Assembly (NCBI GenBank): GCA_009885825.1
Contig: VFJY01000065.1
Span: forward strand, 1-64,000
Length of the DNA: 64,000 nt
Direction of reading: 5' to 3'
Source: Rhodobiaceae bacterium
Lineage (GTDB): Bacteria > Pseudomonadota > Alphaproteobacteria > Rhizobiales > Aestuariivirgaceae
A program made the position numbers and the translations under genes. A model generated the notes under the pieces. That model searched no databases, was not told where the DNA came from, and saw nothing but the letters and a program-made list of their open reading frames with translations. Positions 29,840-41,031 of the stretch are shown piece after piece. Positions within the stretch are counted from its first letter, which is position 1, and each line of letters opens with the position of its first letter.

Positions 29840-30568
29840 CTAGGCCGTCGCGAGTTCGGCTTCGGCAAGCCCAATCGCGCCGGGCGTTCCCACGTGCAGC
29901 CATTTGCCATGATGGGCGAGGCCGTGCAGCCGTTCGCCTGCGATGGACCGGTCCCACAATGCGTTCATCGAAAACTTGCCGTGAGGAGCGTCTTCAAGGA
30001 GACGGGGGTGCATGAGGTAACATCCAATATAGACAAGTGATGAGCCGCCGCGTTTTCGAACAATGCGTCCATCCTCTTTGACATCAAAGTCGCCATTGCC
30101 ATCATAGCCAACTGTTTTCTCAATCGGACACAGCAGGAGCAGGCAATCCATGGTCGTGTCGTTCCAGGCAGCGCACAGGAGACTCAACGCTGGCACGCCT
30201 TCATCGATCCAGAAACTGTCACTGTTGAGAACGAAAAACGGCTGCTGGCCCAAATGGGGAAGGGCTTTTGCAACGCCGCCACCCGTATCGAGCAGCTCAT
30301 TGCGTTCATCGGACAAGGTGATGGCGGGGTTGGTTTTGTCTTCAGACCACGCGACGATTTTCTCGGCCCGGTGGTGCATGTTGACAACAACATTGTTAAT
30401 CCCCGCCGCCTGCAACTTGTCCATTCCATAATCGATTAAGGCTTTCCCGGAAACCTTGATCAGGGGCTTTGGCAAATGATCTGTCAGGGGCCGCATGCGC
30501 AAGCCCAGGCCTGCCGCGAGAACCATCGCGTGGGTTGGTTTCAGGCTCATTCGTCCGTCTTGTCCCAA
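29840..30568 (-). CDS. murU: N-acetylmuramate alpha-1-phosphate uridylyltransferase-like nucleotidyltransferase
   Basis: AMVLAAGLGLRMRPLTDHLPKPLIKVSGKALIDY..LLDTGGGVAKAL..FFVLNSDSFW; next to the AmgK-like domain. Confidence 0.88.
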   Translation of the reverse strand: MGQDGRMSLKPTHAMVLAAGLGLRMRPLTDHLPKPLIKVSGKALIDYGMDKLQAAGINNVVVNMHHRAEKIVAWSEDKTNPAITLSDERNELLDTGGGVAKALPHLGQQPFFVLNSDSFWIDEGVPALSLLCAAWNDTTMDCLLLLCPIEKTVGYDGNGDFDVKEDGRIVRKRGGSSLVYIGCYLMHPRLLEDAPHGKFSMNALWDRSIAGERLHGLAHHGKWLHVGTPGAIGLAEAELATA

Positions 30569-32064
30569 AGCGCGGGAAAATGCCGCTCATACCACACCTT
30601 CAGCCGCGCCAGGTCCGGGTGCTCCAGGTTGCGCAAGAGATAGCGCGAAACCCGGGGCAGATGCTTGAGGTAAATATGCTTTCCGTCGCGCTTGGAAAGC
30701 CGCGCGAAGATGCCAAGAATTTTCGTGGCGCGCTGGGCGCCGAAAATGGCAAAGGCCCGTCTGAAGTCCTCGGTGTCAAATCCCGCTGTTGCCGACCGCA
30801 AGTCACAGTAATAGCCAAAGAGCTCATCGGCAAATTCAGATCCGACATCGACGCGCGCATCCTGCAGCAATGAAACAACATCATAGGCCGGATGGCCCAT
30901 CAGGCAATCCTGCGTGTCAATGATGCCCACACGGCGAAGGCCAGATCGCTCCGGCATCCACAACAGGTTTGGCGAATGAAAATCTCGCAGTGTCCAAACC
31001 GGATTTTTCGTTGCAACCTGTGCCAAGGGCTCTCGCCAAAGAGCCAGAAAATCCGCGGCAACCTCCGGATCGGAGGTGTTGTTTTTGACAGAGGGCCAAT
31101 ACCACGAAAGCAGGAGGTCAATCTCTATCGCCAGAGCGTCGAAATCATATTCGGGCAAATGATAGGTCGCGCCGCCCCTCAGGGGAACAGAGCGCGGCCA
31201 AACCCTTCCGGCCATATCCGCGAGAACCTCTATTGCCGCCCGCATGGACTCGCGCATATCCTGGCCTGCGGCAGTCATTTTTCCAAACACGTTGCCGCCG
31301 AGAGACTCAATGAGCGCCAGGCCATTTCCAAGGTCCAGGTCGTGGATTTCAGCCGTGCTGTAGCCAAGGCCGAAGAGATAGTCGTTGATGGCGGCAACCG
31401 CGCCCATGCCTTCCGCCAGGTGGGCGATTGCGCTGTAGGTCCTGTTGTTTTTGACAATTGGCCCGTCGGGACGATGCGGCATATCCATCAGCAGCATGGA
31501 TTTTGAATCAAGTGTCAAGTTCTCATAGCGGCGCGCAGACGCATCCCCCTCAAAAAAAGATCGCGCCCCGTTTCTGAAGGAAGAGGTTTTGATGAAGTCA
31601 TTGATAAGGGCGTTTCGCTCGAGACAGGTGACCCAGCGCCCTTGCGCTTGCAGTTTCAGCAGGCGGTTTTGGCCAGTGCCGGAAAACGAAATTTCAAGAC
31701 AGTCGATGCAGATCTTGCGTTCCAGGTTCTCGGGCCATTCAACCATGAGCACATTTCTGGCGACCAAGTCATCAAGCCCCAGTTCCTCGATTTCCGGGGC
31801 AGAGCGCAGGCGGTAAAGGTCGGCGTGAACCACGGGAACACGCGTATTGTCGTAGGCCTGGAGCAGGGAAAATGTCGGGCTTGGAATATCAAATTCCTGC
31901 TGGCCAATGGCAAGCGCCCGGATAAAGGCCCGGGCAAAAGTGGATTTCCCCGACCCCAGTTCGCCCGAAAGCAGGATGCATTGGCCCGCCCTCGCCCACA
32001 GGGAGAGCTCTGCTGCCAGGCCTTCGGTGGCGGCTGGCGAAGAGGATTTGAATTCAACACTCAT
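30547..32064 (-). CDS. Fusion: TsaE (tRNA t6A ATPase) + AmgK-like sugar/aminoglycoside phosphotransferase
   Basis: N-term ILLSGELGSGKSTFARAFIRAL..SPTFSLLQAY..HADLYRL..VEWPEN (TsaE); C-term WTLRDFHSPNLLWMPERSGLRRVGIIDTQDCLMGHPAYDVVSLLQDAR (APH fold). Confidence 0.9.
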   Translation of the reverse strand: MSVEFKSSSPAATEGLAAELSLWARAGQCILLSGELGSGKSTFARAFIRALAIGQQEFDIPSPTFSLLQAYDNTRVPVVHADLYRLRSAPEIEELGLDDLVARNVLMVEWPENLERKICIDCLEISFSGTGQNRLLKLQAQGRWVTCLERNALINDFIKTSSFRNGARSFFEGDASARRYENLTLDSKSMLLMDMPHRPDGPIVKNNRTYSAIAHLAEGMGAVAAINDYLFGLGYSTAEIHDLDLGNGLALIESLGGNVFGKMTAAGQDMRESMRAAIEVLADMAGRVWPRSVPLRGGATYHLPEYDFDALAIEIDLLLSWYWPSVKNNTSDPEVAADFLALWREPLAQVATKNPVWTLRDFHSPNLLWMPERSGLRRVGIIDTQDCLMGHPAYDVVSLLQDARVDVGSEFADELFGYYCDLRSATAGFDTEDFRRAFAIFGAQRATKILGIFARLSKRDGKHIYLKHLPRVSRYLLRNLEHPDLARLKVWYERHFPALWDKTDE

Positions 32065-32075
32065 TGCCGGAAAAC

Positions 32076-34586
32076 TTAAGCAACACGCTTAGGCGAATTT
32101 TGGCCAATCACCAAATCATATTGAGTTTGCCGCACAGGCCCGGAAACGGGCAGGGTGCAGACCACAGTGGTTCCCTGGTTCGGCTTGGAAACAAGCGAGA
32201 CATTGCCGCCATGCAATTCGGTGAAGCTTTTGACGATCGCAAGACCAAGCCCCGGCCCCCTGTGGCCGCCGGGGAGCGGTTTTGATTGAAATCTCTCGAA
32301 CACCTTTTGCTGAAACTCCGGATCAATGCCGCGTCCGGTGTCCGCCACCCAGATCTGCACAAACGATCCCGAACGCCGCGCTCCCATGCGGATTTCCCCG
32401 CCGCGCGCCGAAAACCCGACGGCGTTGGAGAGGAGATTTGTCAGGATCTGTTCGATGCGTTGCGGATCGCCCACGATCTCAGGGGTGCCATCGGCAATTT
32501 CAACGTGGAGCGTCTGCTCTCGGTTGGCTACCACAGGCGACAGTTTTGCGGCAACCGACTGGAGTATGCCAGCAACATTTACATCCGCGAGCTTGAGCTC
32601 CATCGCCCCGGCATCGATTGCGGAAAGATCAATGATGGCATCAATGATGTCTTTGAGGTCCTCCGATGATTTCTTGATGTGCAGCACATATTCGCGCTGC
32701 TTTGGCTCCAATTCGCCGGCCAGCCCCAGGCCCAAAGTCTCCGCAAAGCCGAGAATGCTGGTGAGGGGTGTTCGAATTTCATATGAAACATTGCTGAGAA
32801 AGGAGTTTTTGAGGCGGTCCGCCGCCTCCAGGGCTTCCGTCCGGTCTCGCAAAGCCTTCTCCATCTTCGCCGGATCTGAAATATCCGAGAATGTCAGAAG
32901 CGTATTGCCATCAGGCAGGGGCACGGAACTGTACTGCAGAATGCGGTCACTGGCATTGAGGCGGCCACGCATGGCTTTGCGCTGTGATTCAAGTCCCGTC
33001 ACCCCGAACTTGATTTCTTGCCAGGCCGCACCCGATCCTCTGGTTGCGACGGGGTCGTCTGCAAGTTGGTCGACATGGGGCTCCTTCAACAGGAATTCTG
33101 GATTGAAGCTCCAGAACCTGGAAAATGCCGGATTGAAAAGTTTCAACCGGCCATCGGAACCAAAGAGCGCGATTGCCTCGTCGAGGTTGTCCAGTGTCTC
33201 GCGCTGAACGCCGATGAGTTCATTGTAGCGGCTTTCGAGCTGCATTTCCTTCGTCACATTTTCATAGAGATAGGTGACGCCGCCAAACGGATGCTGCTCG
33301 CACACCACATGCAACGAGCGCCCGTCGGGCAGATACCACCAGCTTTCACGCATTTCGAGTGTTGTGTAGGACGAAAGCTGCCGTGCCCGCCAGTCGCGGT
33401 AGTTTGCCTGTTCAGGAATGCAGCGCAGCGAGCGAAGCCGGTCAAGAATTTCCCCGTCGGTTGGCCTGAGATCAAGCCACTGGCTATCCAGGGGCCAAAG
33501 CTGCGCGAAAGCCATGTTGTAGAACCGCAACCGTTGATCCGGCCCGAATATGGCAATTGCGGTCACCAGTTTGTTGAGGGTTGAGGCGTGCGCCTTGATG
33601 TGCCTGTCGAGTTCTTTTTCCGTTTCCTCAAGGGCTGATACATCGACGGCAAATCCGGCCATGCCATCCTGCAATCCGATTTCATGGATGTTGAGAGCCC
33701 GCATGGCGCCAGCGAACACCGCATGGGTCCGCCCAAGCAAACCGGCCTTGGGGTCAGCCCTCGTCGCATCAATGCGGTCAAGTGCGGCGACTTCGATATT
33801 GGACCTGAGAACGGCTTCGCTATCCGGCATTTCAACAGCCTTGACATAGGCCCGATTGACCCAGCTCAGCTTGCCATCCTTGTTGCGCAGCCAGATTGGC
33901 AGTGGCGCTGAATCAAGCACGGCGCTCAGGCGCTGCACCTGCATGCCAAGCTTGCGCGCGTCATAGTTGAGCTCGGTGATTTGCTGGCGCTCGCCCGAAA
34001 GCGGCCGGAACCGCAAAGTCGCCATGCCGCCGGCGGCGCGCCCATCCGCCTCGAGCAGCTCGTTGTATTTGGTCCTGACCCCGATGTTAAACGCTTTGCC
34101 GGCCTCGCGCAGGGTTCTGATGCCGGTTTCAATCATGCTGCTTGAATCGGGCTCAAGCCAGGCCGGGAAATCCAGAAGCTCGCCGACTTTTTCCGGCACC
34201 GTGGCGCTGCCATGCATGTTTCCGATAATGCGCTTGGGCACATCGGTTTTTCCGCGCCAGACAACCATGACATGGGCTTCCGCGGCAAAGGCCGACTCGG
34301 CTTCATTGAGCCGAAGTTCCAGCTCGGAAAGTCTTTGCCGCGCCCGGGATTCGCTGCGGCCCATTTTGCGCAAGGCGATGATTGCCCAAACGAAAACCGC
34401 CATGGCCCCGATTGTTAAGGTGCTTGCGAACGGTTCAATAAATGGGTCGGCGTCCGAAGCCGCACTGGCGGCGCTGCAGGATAAAAATATAGAAGAAACA
34501 AACGCCGCACCACGCACAGTTGCGTACTTCATGCTGCTTGCCCGCATTCCATCTCCGGTCAAAATACCAGATGTCGCCCGAATCAC
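32076..34586 (-). CDS. divL: PAS-containing sensor histidine kinase-like protein, DivL type (Tyr in place of H-box His)
   Basis: H-box reads NSFLSNVSYEIRTPLTSILGFAET with Tyr codon at 32781-32783; intact HATPase region; located between tsaE and ahcY. Confidence 0.83.
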   Translation of the reverse strand: MIRATSGILTGDGMRASSMKYATVRGAAFVSSIFLSCSAASAASDADPFIEPFASTLTIGAMAVFVWAIIALRKMGRSESRARQRLSELELRLNEAESAFAAEAHVMVVWRGKTDVPKRIIGNMHGSATVPEKVGELLDFPAWLEPDSSSMIETGIRTLREAGKAFNIGVRTKYNELLEADGRAAGGMATLRFRPLSGERQQITELNYDARKLGMQVQRLSAVLDSAPLPIWLRNKDGKLSWVNRAYVKAVEMPDSEAVLRSNIEVAALDRIDATRADPKAGLLGRTHAVFAGAMRALNIHEIGLQDGMAGFAVDVSALEETEKELDRHIKAHASTLNKLVTAIAIFGPDQRLRFYNMAFAQLWPLDSQWLDLRPTDGEILDRLRSLRCIPEQANYRDWRARQLSSYTTLEMRESWWYLPDGRSLHVVCEQHPFGGVTYLYENVTKEMQLESRYNELIGVQRETLDNLDEAIALFGSDGRLKLFNPAFSRFWSFNPEFLLKEPHVDQLADDPVATRGSGAAWQEIKFGVTGLESQRKAMRGRLNASDRILQYSSVPLPDGNTLLTFSDISDPAKMEKALRDRTEALEAADRLKNSFLSNVSYEIRTPLTSILGFAETLGLGLAGELEPKQREYVLHIKKSSEDLKDIIDAIIDLSAIDAGAMELKLADVNVAGILQSVAAKLSPVVANREQTLHVEIADGTPEIVGDPQRIEQILTNLLSNAVGFSARGGEIRMGARRSGSFVQIWVADTGRGIDPEFQQKVFERFQSKPLPGGHRGPGLGLAIVKSFTELHGGNVSLVSKPNQGTTVVCTLPVSGPVRQTQYDLVIGQNSPKRVA

Positions 34587-34663
34587 TGCGCACCCGTCCC
34601 AGCGATGGATATAGACTCAAATAGGCGGATCCGTGAACCTACTTCTGGCTGGCGCCTGGCGAA

Positions 34664-36070
34664 CTAGTAGCGGTAGTATTCCGGCTTGAATGGCCCCTTT
34701 TGGGCAACGCCGATATAGGCGGCCTGATCATCGCTCAATGTTGTCAGCTTGACACCCAGTTTTTCCAGATGGAGACGGGCAACTTTTTCATCAAGATGCT
34801 TTGGCAGCACATAAACTTCATTCTTGTATTTGCCGGTCTTGGCATTGGTGAACAGCTCGATTTGCGCCAGGGTCTGATTGGTGAACGAGGCTGACATGAC
34901 AAAGCTCGGATGACCGGTGGCGTTTCCAAGGTTGACGAGACGCCCTTGCGATAGAAGGACGATGCGGTTGCCTTTTGGAAAATGCACCAGATCAACCTGG
35001 GGCTTGATGTTGGTCCATTTGAAGTTCTTGAGTTCAGCCACCTGAATTTCATTGTCGAAATGGCCGATGTTGCAGACAATTGCCATGTCCTTCATCTGCT
35101 TCATATCGTCAATGGTGATGACATCCTTGTTGCCAGTGGCCGTTACAAAAATATCCGCGTCCGCCACAACATCAGAAAGCGTCTGAACCGAATAGCCATC
35201 CATGGCCGCCTGAAGCGCGCAGATCGGGTCAACTTCAGTCACCACAACGCGGGCGCCCGCACCCCGGAGCGACAGGGCTGAACCCTTGCCCACGTCACCA
35301 TAGCCGAAAACGACCGCAACCTTGCCAGCCATCATCACATCCGTGCCACGGCGAATGGCGTCAACCAGTGATTCACGGCAGCCATATTTGTTGTCAAACT
35401 TGGACTTGGTGACACTGTCATTGACGTTGATGGCCGGGAACGGAAGCTCGCCCTTTTTCTGCAACTCATACAGGCGGTGCACGCCCGTTGTTGTTTCTTC
35501 TGAAACCCCAATGATCGCAGCACGGACTTTGGAAAACCAGCCGGGACTGGATTTCAGCCGCTTGGCAATCTCGGCATAGAGGCACTCTTCTTCCTCGCTC
35601 TTCGGGTAGGCGATGAGTTTGGGATCGGTTTCAGCCTTGGAGCCCAGCAGAATGTAAAGTGTGGCGTCCCCGCCATCATCAAGGATCATGTTGGTCGGCT
35701 GTCCATCGGGCCATTCAAAGATCTTTGCCGTATAATCCCAATATTCCTTCAGGCTTTCGCCCTTGAAAGCAAACACCGGAATGCCAGCCGCGGCAATTGC
35801 CGCTGCCGCATGATCCTGTGTTGAATAAATGTTGCAGGAAGCCCAGCGAATATCAGCCCCCAGCGCCTTGAGCGTTTCGATCAGAACCGCCGTCTGAATG
35901 GTCATGTGGAGCGAGCCCGATATGCGCGCTCCCTTTAAAGGCTGGGCCGCCGAATATTCGGCCCGGGTTGACATCAGGCCCGGCATTTCAACTTCTGCCA
36001 TGTCAAGCTCCTTGCGGCCCCATTCGGCCAAAGAAATATCAGCAACATGGTAGTCATTAAATGCCGGCAT
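34664..36070 (-). CDS. ahcY: Adenosylhomocysteinase
   Basis: [53 protein letters not shown] end. Confidence 0.97.
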   Translation of the reverse strand: MPAFNDYHVADISLAEWGRKELDMAEVEMPGLMSTRAEYSAAQPLKGARISGSLHMTIQTAVLIETLKALGADIRWASCNIYSTQDHAAAAIAAAGIPVFAFKGESLKEYWDYTAKIFEWPDGQPTNMILDDGGDATLYILLGSKAETDPKLIAYPKSEEEECLYAEIAKRLKSSPGWFSKVRAAIIGVSEETTTGVHRLYELQKKGELPFPAINVNDSVTKSKFDNKYGCRESLVDAIRRGTDVMMAGKVAVVFGYGDVGKGSALSLRGAGARVVVTEVDPICALQAAMDGYSVQTLSDVVADADIFVTATGNKDVITIDDMKQMKDMAIVCNIGHFDNEIQVAELKNFKWTNIKPQVDLVHFPKGNRIVLLSQGRLVNLGNATGHPSFVMSASFTNQTLAQIELFTNAKTGKYKNEVYVLPKHLDEKVARLHLEKLGVKLTTLSDDQAAYIGVAQKGPFKPEYYRY

Positions 36071-36142
36071 GGGGAACTCCAAAATCTTGATTCAGCTATT
36101 ATCACTGAGCCTATAGCAGGCTCATTCCCGTGTGGCAAGAAT

Positions 36143-36164
36143 CATATAAGGATTTCTTTATATG
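36143..36164. promoter_or_regulatory. Palindrome CATATAAGGATTTCTTTATATG upstream of ahcY, candidate SahR-type operator
   Basis: Near-perfect 22-bp palindrome ~75 nt upstream of the ahcY ATG, overlapping the moeB stop. Confidence 0.5.
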
Positions 36165-36967
36165 TAGTTTCGAGCCTCGAGCGAAGTAATGCTGGGCACC
36201 CGCCCGTTGAGGGGATTGGCCGGATTCCAGGTCAGGTTTGTCTCGTAAAACCGGGTTGCCAGCGCGTCATACATGAGCAGCCGTCCCGCCAGGCTATCCC
36301 CAATTCCAAGGATTTCCTTGATCACTTCCATGGCCTGCATGGAGCCGATAATTCCCGGCAGGGCCCCAAGAATACCAACTTCCTCGCAAGCGGGGAATAA
36401 ACCGCGCGCCGGCAGATCGCCAATAAAGCAGCGATAGCTTGGCCATGGTTCGCCGCTGGGTGATATTTCATGGGGCTTGAATGTTGAAATCTGTCCGTCA
36501 AATTGCCCCACAGCCGCCGATACCAAAGTCTTTTTGGCAAAGTAGCAAGCATCGCTGACCAGGAAGCGTGTCGAAAAATTATCGCATCCATCCGCCACAA
36601 TATCATATTGCGTGATGACATCGAGTGCATTGGAAGCATCAAGGCGCAGGCTGTGTTCAATAATCCGGGGATGTGGATTAAGCGCCGTCAATGTCGCTTT
36701 GGCGCTTGCTGTCTTGAGGTCTCCAATGCGGGACGTGGTATGAACGATTTGCCGCTGGAGGTTGGAAAGGCTCACCACATCATGGTCACAAACCCCGATG
36801 GTGCCAACTCCTGCCGCTGCGAGATAGAGGAGAAGGGGCGCACCCAGTCCGCCAGCACCGATGACCAGAACTTTTGCGTTGATGAGCTTCGCCTGGCCCT
36901 GCCCACCCACTTCAGGCATCACGATGTGGCGGGCATAGCGCTCAATCTCTTCGGGCGGGCGGGTCAT
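36158..36967 (-). CDS. moeB: MoeB/HesA/ThiF family adenylyltransferase
   Basis: RYARHIVMPEVGGQGQAKLINAKVLVIGAGGLGAPLLLYLAAAGVGTIGVCDHDVVSLSNLQRQ. Confidence 0.92.
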   Translation of the reverse strand: MTRPPEEIERYARHIVMPEVGGQGQAKLINAKVLVIGAGGLGAPLLLYLAAAGVGTIGVCDHDVVSLSNLQRQIVHTTSRIGDLKTASAKATLTALNPHPRIIEHSLRLDASNALDVITQYDIVADGCDNFSTRFLVSDACYFAKKTLVSAAVGQFDGQISTFKPHEISPSGEPWPSYRCFIGDLPARGLFPACEEVGILGALPGIIGSMQAMEVIKEILGIGDSLAGRLLMYDALATRFYETNLTWNPANPLNGRVPSITSLEARNYI

Positions 36968-37407
36968 CAGCGCAGTCCTGACGAGCCAAACCCGGAGCCA
37001 CCGCGCCCAGTTTCGGTGAGTGTCTGGGCTTCGGAAAGCATCGCCCGCACCACCGGCGCCATCACCATCTGGGCAATCCGGTCACCCCGTTTGATCACAA
37101 AGTCGGTTGCCCCGTGATTGATCAAGGGAACCTTGATCTCGCCCCGATAGTCGCTGTCAATGGTGCCCGGTGAATTCAAAACCGTGACGCCATATTTGAC
37201 CGCAAGCCCGGAGCGCGGCCGCACCTGAATTTCAAAACCAGATGGAATAGCCACCGCAATTCCGGTGGGCATCAGAACGCGCTCGCTTGGCTTTAACATG
37301 GCGTTCTCCGCTGCCCGCAAATCCATGCCCGCAGCACCTTCAGTTTCATAGGCCGGGAGTGGCAGGTCTGCCCCATTTGCCAACCGCATGATTTGCAAGG
37401 CGGTCAC
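36967..37407 (-). CDS. dut: dUTP diphosphatase
   Basis: [57 protein letters not shown]. Confidence 0.96.
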   Translation of the reverse strand: MTALQIMRLANGADLPLPAYETEGAAGMDLRAAENAMLKPSERVLMPTGIAVAIPSGFEIQVRPRSGLAVKYGVTVLNSPGTIDSDYRGEIKVPLINHGATDFVIKRGDRIAQMVMAPVVRAMLSEAQTLTETGRGGSGFGSSGLR

Positions 37408-38618
37408 GGTTGTCCCTTAACAAGGCTGGCAAGTCTGCCCATCAGGCGCTGGGCCACGTCGTGTTTTGAAAGCGGCCCCCAGTTGTCAACGCCAGAAGCC
37501 GTCACCAGGTGAACCGAATTCTGGTCGCCGCCAAATACATTTTTGTCCTTGCTCACATCATTGGCAACGATCAAATCACAGCCCTTCTTTGAAAGTTTAT
37601 CCCGCGCGTTCTCGATGAGATTTTCCGTTTCCGCCGCAAACCCCACGACCAGTCCAGGCCGCTGCGAGCCACGCTTGGCGATAGTTTTCAAGATATCAGG
37701 ATTTTCCACAAACTTCAGCGCAGGCACTCCCTTGCCGTCTTTCTTGATTTTTTGTGTGGCTTCATCTGCAACCCGCCAATCCGCAACTGCTGCCGCAAAA
37801 ATGGCAATGTCGCAGGGCAATTCCCGTTCACAGGCGGCCAGCATGTCAACGGCACTTTGAACCGCAACCATGCGCACGCCGGCAGGAGCCGGAACCTCAA
37901 CTGGACCAGATACCAGAGCAACGTCAGCGCCAAGTCTGGCAGCAGCTTCAGCGATTGCATAGCCTTGCTTGCCGGAGGAATGATTTGAAATGTAGCGAAC
38001 CGGATCAATCGCTTCACGTGTGGGGCCAGCAGTAATCAAAACTTTCTTGCCAACCAGCGCACCGGTTTTTGATGTCAAAGCCGTTTCGATCGCCACCACA
38101 ATTTCGGCGGGCTCTGCCATGCGCCCCGGGCCAAATTCACCGCATGCCATTTCCCCCTCATTGGGACCAATAACCAGCGCGCCATCCCGCTTGAGTTTTG
38201 CCAGATTTCTGGCGGTTGCCGCATGTGTCCACATGCGGACATTCATGGCAGGCGCAATGAGAACTTGCTTGTCAGTCGCAAGCAAGGTCGTCGACGCTAG
38301 ATCATCAGCATGGCCATGCGCCATTTTTGCCATGAGGTCAGCCGTCGCCGGAGCCACCACCAGCAAATCCGCCGCGCGGGACAACTCAATATGGCCCATT
38401 TCAATTTCATCGGTGAGATTGAAAAGTTCGTCATGAACTTTTTCACCCGTGAGGCTGGCCACTGTCAGGGGGCTCACGAATTCCTTCGCTGCCCGTGTCA
38501 TGATCACGCGAACCCGCACACCGGCGGTCTTGAGCAGCCGGATCAATTCAAGCGATTTATAAGCGGCAATGCCACCGCTGATGATGAGAAGTATGGTTTT
38601 ATCCGCGAGCTTGGACAT
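37404..38618 (-). CDS. coaBC: Bifunctional phosphopantothenoylcysteine decarboxylase/phosphopantothenate-cysteine ligase
   Basis: [68 protein letters not shown]. Confidence 0.96.
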   Translation of the reverse strand: MSKLADKTILLIISGGIAAYKSLELIRLLKTAGVRVRVIMTRAAKEFVSPLTVASLTGEKVHDELFNLTDEIEMGHIELSRAADLLVVAPATADLMAKMAHGHADDLASTTLLATDKQVLIAPAMNVRMWTHAATARNLAKLKRDGALVIGPNEGEMACGEFGPGRMAEPAEIVVAIETALTSKTGALVGKKVLITAGPTREAIDPVRYISNHSSGKQGYAIAEAAARLGADVALVSGPVEVPAPAGVRMVAVQSAVDMLAACERELPCDIAIFAAAVADWRVADEATQKIKKDGKGVPALKFVENPDILKTIAKRGSQRPGLVVGFAAETENLIENARDKLSKKGCDLIVANDVSKDKNVFGGDQNSVHLVTASGVDNWGPLSKHDVAQRLMGRLASLVKGQP

Positions 38619-38649
38619 GGGGTGAGCCTAACAGATTTTCCAGCCAGGG

Positions 38650-40203
38650 TTAAAGCACGAGTTTCGCGGCAATGACGACAAGCGCCACCGCACACGTAAT
38701 AATGGCATAACGCTGAAACCTGTTTGAATGGTTTTGCGCCTTGGTAAACGAATTCAACGTGTCCTGATCGAGCTTGACGCCACCGGATTGCACAATTTCA
38801 TTAACCATATCGGGAAACATCAGGGCCAGTTTGCCCAGCGATGCAGCACCCTCCACAGCGCCTTCAATTTTGCCAATGGGGCCCAGCTTCCTCTCAATCC
38901 AGCTCCGAACCACTGGTTCCGCCGTGGCCCACATATTGAGGTCAGGGTTCAAGGTGCGCGCCACGCCTTCAACCACCACCATGGTTTTTTGCAGCATCAG
39001 CAATTGCGGCTGGGCCGCCATGTTGAATTGCCCGGTCACCTCGAAAAGCTGAGTCAGCAATCGCGCCATGGAAATCTCATGGGCAGTCAATCCAAATGTT
39101 GGTTCGCCAATGGCCCGCAAGGCTTGTGCAAAATCAGTGGGGTTCTGGTCGCGTGGCACATAACCCGCATCAAAATGAACCTGCGAAACGCGCATGTAGT
39201 CGCGTGTGATAAACCCGTAAAGAATTTCGGCCAGAAACAAGCGCTCCTTTTCATTCAGCCGGCCGGTGATGCCGAAATCAACGGCAACAAGCTTGCCTCT
39301 GGCATCGACGAAAAGATTGCCCTGATGCATGTCCGCGTGAAAAAAACCGTCGCGAATGGCATGCCGCAGAAAACTCTGGATCAATGTATCAGCCAGTGCC
39401 TTGAGGTCAAAGCCCTTTGCCCTCAATGCAGCGATGTCAGACAAGGGCGTTCCGTCAATCCATTCTGTTGTAAGAATCTGCCGCGAGGTCCGCGCCCAGT
39501 CGACTTTCGGCAATCGAAAATCCGATTCATTTTCGGTGTTCTGCGTCATCTCGGAAATCGCCGAGGCCTCCAGCCGCAAGTCCAGCTCGAGCTTCATGGA
39601 ATGTTCAAGCATCTCAACGGCCGCAACGGGCCGCAGGCGCCGCGCCTCGCCAGAAAAAAATTCCATCAACCGCGCTGCAAATGCAAAACTCTTGAGATCA
39701 TCAGCAAATCGTTTCTCAATGCCGGGCCGCAATATCTTGACGGCAGCGTCCTTGCCCTCCGTCGTGCGCGCCCTGTGCACCTGGGCAATCGATGCAGCCG
39801 CCACCGGTTCGCCAAATTCCGGGAATAGCTGTTCAACATCTTTTCCAAGATTGTTGTAAACAGCCGTGCGCGCTTCTGCCATGCTGAAGGGCGGCAATTT
39901 ATCCTGCAGCGCCCGAAGTTCGAAAGCCCGCTTGACGCCGATAATATCTGGCCGCGTCGCCAGGAACTGGCCGAGCTTGATATAGCTTGGTCCCAACGAG
40001 GAGAGTGCAGCAATAATCTGGGACTGGGTATTTTCAGGAGGAACCGCCGCGCCAAATCTTGCAATCAGCAACCCCGTTCTGGCAAACCACGGCAGCTCGG
40101 CAACCTGGGTGGCTTGCATGAAAAAATTATATCGCGCCAGCGTCTGTCCAGCTCGCAACAGCCGCCAGGTATTTTTGAGCGTTGAAAACATTAAATGCGC
40201 CAA
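38650..40203 (-). CDS. ubiB: Ubiquinone biosynthesis kinase-like protein UbiB
   Basis: [60 protein letters not shown]. Confidence 0.95.
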   Translation of the reverse strand: MAHLMFSTLKNTWRLLRAGQTLARYNFFMQATQVAELPWFARTGLLIARFGAAVPPENTQSQIIAALSSLGPSYIKLGQFLATRPDIIGVKRAFELRALQDKLPPFSMAEARTAVYNNLGKDVEQLFPEFGEPVAAASIAQVHRARTTEGKDAAVKILRPGIEKRFADDLKSFAFAARLMEFFSGEARRLRPVAAVEMLEHSMKLELDLRLEASAISEMTQNTENESDFRLPKVDWARTSRQILTTEWIDGTPLSDIAALRAKGFDLKALADTLIQSFLRHAIRDGFFHADMHQGNLFVDARGKLVAVDFGITGRLNEKERLFLAEILYGFITRDYMRVSQVHFDAGYVPRDQNPTDFAQALRAIGEPTFGLTAHEISMARLLTQLFEVTGQFNMAAQPQLLMLQKTMVVVEGVARTLNPDLNMWATAEPVVRSWIERKLGPIGKIEGAVEGAASLGKLALMFPDMVNEIVQSGGVKLDQDTLNSFTKAQNHSNRFQRYAIITCAVALVVIAAKLVL

Positions 40204-40955
40204 CCCGAATGGATGGCAACAATGCCGCCGGAGAGATTGCGAAAGCTAGTGCGCGCAAACCCTGCGGCATCCAGCATGGATTTGAACTGCTCCTGCTTTG
40301 GAAAGGTGCGGATGCTTTCGACGAGATAGCGGTAGGGTTGCCCGTCGCCGGTGACTGCCTTGCCGACGGCTGGAATGACAGTGAAGGAAAACGCGTCGTA
40401 GGTTTTTTGCAAAATTTCTGCGTCCACATGGGAAAATTCCAGGCACAGAAACCGCCCGCCCGGTCTCAAGACCCGGTAGGCCTCAGCCAGCGCCCTGTCG
40501 ATATGGGTCACATTGCGAATGCCGAAGGCGATTGTATAGGCGTCAAAACTCTTGTCAGGGAAAGCCAGGCTCTCGGCATTGCCGACGGTAAAGTCGCAGC
40601 GCTGCGCCAGTTCCTCCCGCAGCGCCCGGGCTTGCCCCTCGCCCACCATCTCCGGTGAAATATCGGCGATTGTCACACGGGTGCCAGCGCCCCCTGCGCG
40701 CGCGATCCGGAAGGCGATGTCGCCCGTGCCGCCAGCCACATCCAGCACATGGAACGCCCTTGAGCTTCGCGGCGGATTGAGAAGTGTCACGAAATCATCC
40801 TTCCACAGCCGGTGCAGGCCGCCGGACATCAGGTCGTTCATCTGGTCATAGCGCGCGGCGGCCTTGGAAAAGACCTCGTTCACCAGCCCCTGCTTGTCCG
40901 CCTCGCGGACGTTGCGAAAGCCAAAAGCCACATCTTTTTCAACAGGTTCAGCCAT
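40191..40955 (-). CDS. ubiE: Ubiquinone/menaquinone biosynthesis C-methyltransferase
   Basis: [52 protein letters not shown]. Confidence 0.95.
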   Translation of the reverse strand: MAEPVEKDVAFGFRNVREADKQGLVNEVFSKAAARYDQMNDLMSGGLHRLWKDDFVTLLNPPRSSRAFHVLDVAGGTGDIAFRIARAGGAGTRVTIADISPEMVGEGQARALREELAQRCDFTVGNAESLAFPDKSFDAYTIAFGIRNVTHIDRALAEAYRVLRPGGRFLCLEFSHVDAEILQKTYDAFSFTVIPAVGKAVTGDGQPYRYLVESIRTFPKQEQFKSMLDAAGFARTSFRNLSGGIVAIHSGWRI

Positions 40956-41031
40956 GATGGCCGACTTTAAACCAAACCCCTTAAAACTTCTATTGCCACT
41001 CTGGCCACACCAACCCTATGAAGTGTGCGCC

